Below, piece by piece: positions 56,753 to 64,000 of a stretch of DNA of 64,000 bases; the stretch's first letter is position 1; each line of letters begins with the position of its first letter. The stretch comes from Zanthoxylum bungeanum. Lineage: Eukaryota > Streptophyta > Magnoliopsida > Sapindales > Rutaceae. The DNA is taken from the NCBI GenBank assembly GCA_019454045.1, contig SKCR01017759.1:54526-118525 (forward strand), in the 5' to 3' direction. The position numbers and the translations under genes are program-made. The notes below the pieces were generated by a model that made no database searches, was not told the DNA's origin, and saw only the letters and a program-made list of their open reading frames with translations.

Positions 56753-58358
56753 AAGTTTCCGACTTGTGTCTCATAAGATACACATAACCGTAACGAGATG
56801 CATCATCTGTGAAGGTTACGAAGTAGTGAAATCCACCTCTAGCCTGGCTAGACATGGGCCCGCATACGTCAGTATGAACGAGAGCCAACAGTTCTGTGGC
56901 ACGTTCACCTTTACCGCTAAAAGGTGATTTAGGCATTTTGCCTAAAAGACAAGATTCGCAGACGTCATATGAATTGGGATCAAATTCGTCCAAGTACCCA
57001 CTCTTCGAAAGTGTGGATATGCGAGTCTTGTTGATGTGTCCTAGACGACAATGCCACATATAAGCTTCATCTTTTAGATTACTTCTTTTGAGCCTTTTGT
57101 TTGTCATTTTAGGAGATTCATTTATATTCAAAATATAAAGACCGTTATTTGCAACAGCTGTGCAAATTTCTGCATCATTTTTATATAAATAACACCCAGT
57201 GTTTCTAAATACAAAAGTGTAACCCTGCTGGGTTAACAAGGATACAGATATAATATTCCTAGTTAAACTAGGTACAAAATAACAGTTCAAAAGTTTAAGT
57301 ACATGCCCTGAGGGCAGTTCTAAAACAAAAGTCCCTACGGCCAAAACAGCAACATGTGTTCCGTTTCCGACCCGTAGATCCATCTCCCCTGACGCCAACA
57401 CCCTGCTATCCTGCAGATCCTGCACATCAGTACAAATATGAGCACCACAACCAGAATCAAAAATCCAATTTTTAAAACTAGAAGTATTCATATTTATCTC
57501 AATAACAAACATACCAGAGGCGATAGCCTTGCCAGCCTTGATATCCTCCCTCTGCCCTTTGCCCATTCGGCAGTCACGTTTCCAGTGACCCCTCTTGCCG
57601 CAGTTGAGGCAGATGTCGCGAGATTTGTCCTTTGGCTTCCTAGAAGCCACTGTCAACTTGCCTTTGCCCTTGTTCTTGAACTTCTTCTTCCTCGCACCTC
57701 CAATTGCCTTGGGCCCAGCCCTTGGCGCATGAGAGGTCGATGCATAATGCGCCTCGCGCTTGCTCCCCTTTAGGAGTTCCTTTTCGGACTCCTTCAGCAC
57801 GGACAACAACTCTCCAAGAGTGTCGTCAGTGTCCATCAACTTATAGTTGATGATGATTTGTTTCCAAGTATCGGGTAGCGATTGTAATAGCATATCAATC
57901 GTCAGCTCTGCCTCCAAGACAATGCCCATCTTGGCTAACTCATCTATGTCAGCGATCATTTGAGTCCCGTGGGCCTCAACTGATGCGCCGTCTGTCATCC
58001 GGGAGCGGAAGAGTTTCCTTACTAGCTCGTACCTCTCCATCCGCTTGTTGGTGCGGTGGAGATCACGCAATCTTGCCATCATGTTATAGGGATCCAAGTC
58101 CCTGTTCTGGCGTCTGAAATGCTGGGTCATTGCAGCTAGCATAACTGACTGAGCTTGGTCACAATCGTCACTATGAGTCTTCCATAACTCTAGCTCCAGT
58201 GGCTCAGTGGGTTTAGGCGGGAGAGGTCTCTGAATAGTATACAGTACCCTCTCAGCCCCAAGCACTATCTTGAGGTTCATTTCCCAGTCGGCAAAGTTTG
58301 TCCCTTTGAAGACATTATCGCCCATGATTATGTCGCGGACATTACCCTTGCCAGTCAT
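56694..58358 (-). CDS. Element B gag, protease and integrase N-terminus
   Basis: The 554-codon frame starts with ATG at 58358. Gag (about 1-245) begins with a typical copia gag N-terminus (FKGTNFADWEMNLKIVL). A CCHC zinc knuckle CLNCGKRGHWKRDC lies at 250-263 after a lysine-rich stretch. The protease active site is DSG at 301-303 (WIFDSGCGAHIC). The integrase HHCC zinc site follows (H436, H441, C467, C470) and the first catalytic aspartate is in VHTDVCGP (D497). The last 12 or so residues are out of frame because of a shift near 56745. It encodes the particle protein and the N-terminal enzymes of the retroelement. Confidence 0.9.
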   Translation of the reverse strand: MTGKGNVRDIIMGDNVFKGTNFADWEMNLKIVLGAERVLYTIQRPLPPKPTEPLELELWKTHSDDCDQAQSVMLAAMTQHFRRQNRDLDPYNMMARLRDLHRTNKRMERYELVRKLFRSRMTDGASVEAHGTQMIADIDELAKMGIVLEAELTIDMLLQSLPDTWKQIIINYKLMDTDDTLGELLSVLKESEKELLKGSKREAHYASTSHAPRAGPKAIGGARKKKFKNKGKGKLTVASRKPKDKSRDICLNCGKRGHWKRDCRMGKGQREDIKAGKAIASGMFVIEINMNTSSFKNWIFDSGCGAHICTDVQDLQDSRVLASGEMDLRVGNGTHVAVLAVGTFVLELPSGHVLKLLNCYFVPSLTRNIISVSLLTQQGYTFVFRNTGCYLYKNDAEICTAVANNGLYILNINESPKMTNKRLKRSNLKDEAYMWHCRLGHINKTRISTLSKSGYLDEFDPNSYDVCESCLLGKMPKSPFSGKGERATELLALVHTDVCGPMSSQARGGFHYFVTFTDDASRYGYVYLMRHKSETFEKFKEVSTRSGETNREEY

Positions 58359-60560
58359 CTTGACAACTATAGTCCAACTATAAAGTCAACGATGTTATGG
58401 GTACAGTCAAACTGTTACAAGCAAAATAACAATATATTAGTCCAACTAATTATTAAAATATTGACGAAATAATTTTGAAAGACGCGTAAGGCTAAGTATC
58501 TGAACGAAATTGCAAATTCAATAATAGCCTCCCACTATTTTCTTCAAGTCTCTAACCCTCTGTAGAGAACTCGGGAAATCGAATTTCCTAGTGGGCTAGG
58601 ATCCCGTTAAATAACACACAACCTTGACTTTGGCCAATAAAAGCTGTATGCTATTTAACTTAGGTAGATCTCTATGATCAATTGGATCTCATCCAATTCC
58701 TAGATCCGGTTAGGTGGACATCCAAGTCCGAAACATATGTATAATGTCAATGTATCCATTACATTTTCCTAACCCTATCCTCCGAATCATCTAGGCCTTG
58801 GCTTTGGCCAAAAACAAACCTAATGATTCCAGTTAAGCGGGACCCATTGACGAGGAAAGTTTCGTAATCAATGTCATTGGACAAAAAGTGATCTTGACTT
58901 TGGCCAATAAAAATCACGATTTGGACAAGACACCGATATGCAACAAAACTCTCATGATTCAAGTACATCCTTGATTGACAAAGGTCTTGACTTTGGTCAA
59001 AAACAAACCAATGCCAACTTCGGATCTTGAACAAGAATCATTCAATGGAAGGATATTTGCTTAATATAAATTGAGGGATTTTTCGCGTAATTGGCAACCA
59101 ATTTATTTATCTTTGTTAGGTCTCATCATCATACACCCTTAAGCATGCTTCTAAAACATCATAAAGCGCGTAAAGTAAATTAATAGTGATATGCGGATGG
59201 ATATATAAACAACTTGTTCCTAGAACAAATCACTCCCTTTCCTCTCCCCGCTAGCACTATTCTACTCTTACCCAATTACATAATACAATAAGAGAAACCT
59301 CATTTACATTGAGGGGAATTAGGTGAGAAGAGAATACAAAGAGATAAAGAGATAAGGCTGGACACGCAGGTCCAATTTATTAATTCCAAATTTACAATAA
59401 TTTCTAAAATTACCATTTCCCTTCTAATATCCATCCGATATACACTATTCATTCATCACATACATATATTTTCAAACAAGACATGCTTTTTACAACCAAT
59501 CTAATCCAATTAATTAGTCTATGTTTAAGTGATCATCCAATGTTCAAACAACGGTTTGATTTTGCGCGAGTCCAACTCGATTGAGAATAAGTACATAAGG
59601 TACGAATTCGCGAATTATATCGAACTACTTATTAAATCTAATTTAATTCGTATTCAATACTAATTCAATTATTTAATTCCAAATTAAATGTTTACACTTT
59701 TAATGTGCTTTAAAGACTTAGATTCTAAATCTAATCCTATTGGGTCTCAAAGCCCAACTAACATCCAATGTTAAATTTAATTCAAGTCAAATGGGCTTTC
59801 AATTGATTTATTAAGGCTTGGGCTTTGGTCAATGTGGTCGTCAAACCCAATTACCAAGCCCAAATAAGGAATCACCCTTAAATGCCATAAAACCAATTTT
59901 AAGCCCATAAGGCCCAATTAAATTTTTAAAGCCCATTATATTATATTTGGACTTAATGGAGTGATTTAGGCCCAAATTGGATCCAATCCTTTTGGCCCAA
60001 ATCTACTTGGTCCACCCAAGCCCATTATGCCCAAATACAATATTAAAAGCCCAATTCACCAATTAAGCCCATTAATTAAATTTTAATATTCCAAACATTA
60101 AAGTCCAATTAATTAAAGTGTAAAACCAAGATTAATATATTAAACCAAATATTTCAAAAATACCCATTTAATTTATTAATCATCTATTGTTCAAAACATA
60201 TGTCCAACATTAATTTGAACAAAAATCAAGTCCATTTTCATGTCCATTATCATTCGGCCAAGTGAGAATTTTTGTGTCGATTTGTTTTTCAATCCGATTG
60301 AATTACTAATCTACGTCCCGTATACGTTTTAAGTCATCCAATGATCTTTACACAAAAAATTCCAATACATCCAATGTTCATACCCATTCGGCCAAGGTTA
60401 CATTTTTGGGGAAAAAATCATCCAATGCATTTTTCTCAAAATTGATTCCATATAACATCATTTCTATATACATGTAAGCATACTCATTAATCAAAATTCA
60501 CAAGAACATGCTTCAATCAATTTTACCCAAATTTTAACCTAAAGTATTTCATGCTTAACC
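58359..60560 (-). other. Element B leader between PBS and gag
   Basis: The 2.2 kb leader parallels those of A and C on the opposite strand: GGCCCAA-rich part at 59750-60060, hairpin-rich AT DNA, and the TTGGCCAA repeats at 58623-59000. The frame at 58759-59034 is not kept in phase in elements A and C. Confidence 0.6.
58623..59000 (-). repeat. TTGGCCAA leader repeats in element B
   Basis: Complement copies of TTGGCCAAAGTCAAG lie at 58623-58637 and 58893-58907, with one-base variants at 58797-58811 (GCC in place of GTC) and 58986-59000 (TTGACCAA). Position relative to gag matches elements A and C. Confidence 0.85.
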
Positions 60561-60578
60561 ATGGCTCCATGATACCAT
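60561..60578 (-). other. Primer binding site of element B
   Basis: On the - strand ATGGTATCATGGAGCCAT adjoins the 5' LTR. TGGTATCA matches initiator tRNA-Met; the rest differs by a two-base insertion from the usual TGGTATCAGAGCC. Confidence 0.8.
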
Positions 60579-62493
60579 TGTTGGTTTCTATTATATGTCC
60601 CAAGGAAAGATTAAGCATATGAAATACAACAATGAATATATATATTAAAGATGAAGTATGGCGGAATCATACTTACAAAGCTTTTGTGATGAGAAGTGAT
60701 GAAAAATCTTTGAATCTCCAAGCTTCAAGTTTCGGCCAAGGGAGGAAGAAGAGTTGAAGCTCCAAGCTTTGTGTATTCCAAGCTCTTTGATGGTTTCCCT
60801 ATCACCTCCTTTGATCCTTCAATGTGCTAGCAAATGGAGAAAAGAAAATCAAATCTTCTTTGCCCTAATGGAAGTCACGGCATTGTGAGAGAGAGAGGGA
60901 GAGTTGTGTTTGATTTTGTTACAAAAATCAATTTATATTTATGCCATAATTTATTAAATTAATAATAAACTTATGACACAAATCATGCAATGGCTTAGAG
61001 TGTCAAACACTCAAACTCCATGCAAAACCATTGAGTGTATTGTACACTATCACCATGCAATGTATTAACAATTAAATAATGCATATAATGACATGTGTCA
61101 TGTGGGCCCCACACGTTTCCAAATGAAAGTGGGCCCACGTGCACTCACGCGTTCGGGTTCGATATTTCCGAAATACCGAACTTACGTCGCGACGTTAATT
61201 AAATCGAATTTAAATAAATAATTGCGCCTAGCGAAATTATTATTTACGTCGCTAACGAATTAATTCTAAATTAACTCGTTTGCCCGAATTAAAATCTAAT
61301 TTTAATTTCGCGTCGAAATCGAATTTCGATTATTATATCGAATATAATAATTTTATCGATTAATTCTAAATTAATCGTTCTCTCTCTAAATAAGGCACTT
61401 TATCCAAGATAAAGTTTCTCCGCAATTAATCCAAGATTAATTAAGTCCGAATCAAATATCATAGGTGAATCTTCAGGAAGCGACCCAAGAGATCTCCGGA
61501 TATGTTGGCAGTAAATACGGTCGTCGGATAATCCGAACACGTACGTACCTCGTACTACGTTCTTACCGATTCACAAGACAAGGTTGGCTTCTAGCAAAGC
61601 GCCATGCCTACCCAATTCTCCAGAAATATTCTTATGGAATATTAGATCTATATCAAGCGTAGTATACCGTAGTATTGCGTACATCGATCCAGTATCGGAC
61701 GATCACATGTTAGGCCTGGGGCTGGATGGATGTGTGTCTGCCCCGTACGAAACATATATCGGACATCAAGCAACTAGTCTCTTTAAATCGGACAATCCTG
61801 ACCTGGTCATATTGTCCCGACGGTTGCAACCTTTTATAGAGTACTAGTTCTGTGTCCTGCGTGATCATCACCTCCATATGTCTGAAGTGATACTTCCATC
61901 TCGACATCACATCCAGTACACTACGATTCTCGATAAACCCAGAAGAGGTGTACACAGAACCGGTTAAGGTCCCCAACCACCAAAACCAAAGTTTACCGAT
62001 TGTCGCAAGTACTAGCGATGTAAGTCTCAGGTTAAGACCATATACACCTACCCTGATGCGGCCTCCCATAGACACGCAGACATACTACCAATGGGATTCC
62101 GCGGGGTCTATCCAGAGCGAAGCTGTTTTCCGTACCATCGGTAAAACACAACCTCCTATCGCACTTGCATAAGTATCCAATACTTAAATATATGAGAACT
62201 ATGCCGTTGTGCCCTCACAACGTGCACAAGCGCAATACTAGTCTATTCCGCATTATCGATGTCCGATCTCGATAATACTCCGACTAGGGATATTTAATGA
62301 TTAAACCTTTATGGATTGATACTGTCTCATATCATCTCAATCCGGTATTAATCATATGGACTTTCGCCATTTATATATCAAAGTAAATAATATTACAAAA
62401 CGGCAAAAGGCAATTTCATTATCACATAGTTAATTTTGTACAATAATACAATATCATTTACAAACAGTGACGCTATGGGACATAATGTCTAAC
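60579..62493 (-). repeat. Element B 5' LTR
   Basis: The 1915 bp LTR is very similar to 52444-54387, with scattered indels such as the one near 61636 and the extra bases near 61728. It contains the hairpin array at 61190-61445. Confidence 0.92.
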
Positions 62494-62498
62494 AGTGA

Positions 62499-63856
62499 GT
62501 CGATACCTTGTATCACTACCTATCGTAATCATTTGGGTTGTACCTTAAATATTTTAACATCTTTATGAGGTGAGATCAGAAAACCCCTACCCCAGGTTGT
62601 TTTCTGAACTCTATCCGATCTACTCAGTTCTTGTGTATTCGAAGATTATTGGTAAGTTCTCATCATTGATGCAAACTATTTGTGTTCCCTTAAGGATCTT
62701 GTGCCCCTTGAAACAGTATTACTCCGGATTTTCATCGAGTTATCACTATCCTCCCACGACCACTGCATATCGGTATCCTTCAGGAGAAACAACGCATGGT
62801 GAGCAACAATCACATTGTTCTCATGTGAGATTATAAGTACTTATACTTATGGTTTTCCCTTGGATAACCTATATTGGCACTTATCCAATTGGGTCCTAGT
62901 TTGGTATCATCCAAACCATATGCCTAGATCCCAAAATGGTCAGGAATGAGAAACCCGGTTTCTTCCCGTTTCATATCTTATATTGTAATCTGTCAAACAG
63001 ATTATTTATGTAACCTTATTCTAAATAAGTTATTGCACTATTTATCCTATCCATGAAGGAAATGGTTTTTAGCTCAGAGAGACTCATGATAGCCTTATCA
63101 TGTCTAACATGATTCGGTTAATCCGTCGGACACACCGTCACTTTGACGTGTTCCGGGAGGAGTCCTATTTGAAAGAATACTATACTCTTTCAAGTATATA
63201 AGAAACTATTGCTTAAGTATTTTCCATTACGGTCTTACCGTGACCGTGACGGTATAATAACTATACGATCTGTTTGTCTATTTCGTGTCGAAACTCTAAA
63301 AGTTTCCGATTTGTGTTCTTCAAAAGAAACACACAACCATAATGCGATGCCACATCCGTATAGGTCACGAAATATTCATATCTACATCTAGCCTAGCTAG
63401 ACATGGGCCCACTTACTTCACCATGAATAGGGCTAACAGATCGGTGGCACTACACTATTACCAAGTAAACAGTGTTTTAGGTACTTTACCTAACAAAACT
63501 AGATTCGTAGACCTTTATTTGAATAGTCAAATCAGTCCTGGTACCCACTCTTCAAAAGTGTGGATATACGAGTCTTGTATAATTGTGTCCCAGACAACAA
63601 TGCCACAAATAAGACTCTATTTGATCAAATCAATTTGAGCTATTTATTTGTCATTTTTATATGTTTTGAGATTTTTATTATATTCAAATATAATTCTGTA
63701 TTCACATCTAATGTGTTTATCTCAGTATCATCTTATATAATGAAACACTGATGTGTTCTAGAATATAAAGGTTTATCCACAATGGATTAAGCACTGATAT
63801 AGAGATAATGTCTCTAGTCAAACTAGTTACATTATAACAGTTCCTAATTTAAGTAT
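62499..63856 (-). pseudogene. Element D pol remnant (RT start, integrase, protease side)
   Basis: It continues element D after the B insertion. On the - strand the order matches element B from about 55985 to 57290, with many frameshifts. The sequence around 63350-63420 corresponds to the integrase core and 63540-63620 to the HHCC region. It is cut at 63857 by an LTR in the opposite orientation. Confidence 0.7.
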
Positions 63857-64000
63857 TGTTGGACAAAATGACCCTAGCGTCACTATTTGCACAGATCATT
63901 GTGTTGTTTGTAGCAAATTAACTATGTGACAAGGAAATTGCACTCTCATCATTTGTGATTAGATCACCATAGATATATAAATGAAGAGAGGGTCCCTATG
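63857..64000 (+). mobile_element. Start of another A/C-type copia LTR (element E), runs off the window
   Basis: TGTTGGACAAAATGACCC begins a sequence parallel to the LTR starts at 14616 and 17273, in + orientation, opposite to element D in which it lies. Only 144 bases are visible. Confidence 0.65.

Larger units (their letters stand above)
52444..62493 (-). mobile_element. Copia element B, almost complete (10.05 kb)
   Basis: Both LTRs (52444-54387, 1944 bp; 60579-62493, 1915 bp), PPT (54388-54400), PBS (60561-60578), leader and gag-pol are present. Gag-pol is open except for two one-base frameshifts. Flanks are GGGAG (52439-52443) and GTGAG (62494-62498), a target duplication with one change, and element D is continuous across it. 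It is the best preserved element of the window and probably the youngest complete one. Lineage within Ty1/copia is likely Tork/TAR-like but not certain. Confidence 0.93.
49378..64000 (-). mobile_element. Copia element D, decayed, interrupted by element B and a further LTR
   Basis: The 3' LTR (49378-51160) starts TGTTGAG and ends TTGTCCAACA, followed by ATCTCCCACTTGGCAC, the complement of the polypurine tract and pol end. The interior runs 51161-52443 and resumes at 62499-63856 after element B. It is related to A and C (same LTR family) but on the - strand. Its 5' part and 5' LTR lie beyond the window. Only broken pol sequence remains. Confidence 0.8.

Overview
The window is plant nuclear DNA. 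It holds part of one spliced plant gene (type I isopentenyl-diphosphate isomerase) followed by about 56 kb of nested LTR retrotransposons with plant-type primer sites (initiator tRNA-Met, tRNA-Asp) and Athila- and copia-type polyproteins. A eudicot is likely; the species cannot be named from the sequence. I recognised no rRNA, tRNA or microRNA genes.

Layout. (1) 1-6.3 kb: the last four exons of the isomerase gene on the + strand. Its first intron in the window is about 5 kb and carries a three-LTR recombinant mini-element (1262-3318) and a second short LTR element (3766-4819). (2) 6.3-10.2 kb: a possible SINE, a truncated Ty3-type LTR with TATA box, and a 1.86 kb copia-type LTR. (3) 10.2-14.6 kb plus 34.7-35.4 kb: Athila copy 1 (- strand, Ty3/gypsy), split by a 20.1 kb insertion. 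(4) 14.6-34.7 kb: copia element A (+). Its 5' LTR contains a solo LTR of family B (TSD GTGAG) and a whole copia element C (TSD CTTCG). (5) 35.4-37.0 kb: promoter-like CT-rich DNA, unassigned. (6) 37.0-49.4 kb: Athila copy 2 (- strand) with both LTRs, PBS, PPT, gag-pol remains and extra genes. Its 5' LTR is cut by copia element D (49378 onward, -). D contains an almost complete copia element B (52444-62493, -) and the start of another LTR (63857).

Most notable: both Athila copies carry, between integrase and the 3' LTR, an unrecognised cysteine-containing ORF and then an intronless LOG-type gene (cytokinin riboside 5'-monophosphate phosphoribohydrolase). In copy 2 the LOG frame is open over 217 codons and lies between the two LTRs; copy 1 has the same order but is broken. 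The element has therefore captured a host hormone-activation gene, and the capture predates the split of the two copies. The LTR upstream of the TATA box has five CACGTG (G-box/ABRE-like) sites. Private missense changes in copy 2, checked at four sites, all fit C-to-T or G-to-A decay, so present-day enzyme activity is doubtful.

Two further structures are not explained by ordinary annotation. All LTRs of the related copia families A, B, C and D contain a serial array of short hairpins with three-base loops. Their leaders between PBS and gag carry three to four copies of a motif containing the self-complementary octamer TTGGCCAA, which resembles a dimerisation signal. All comparisons were made by eye; no alignment or database search was run.
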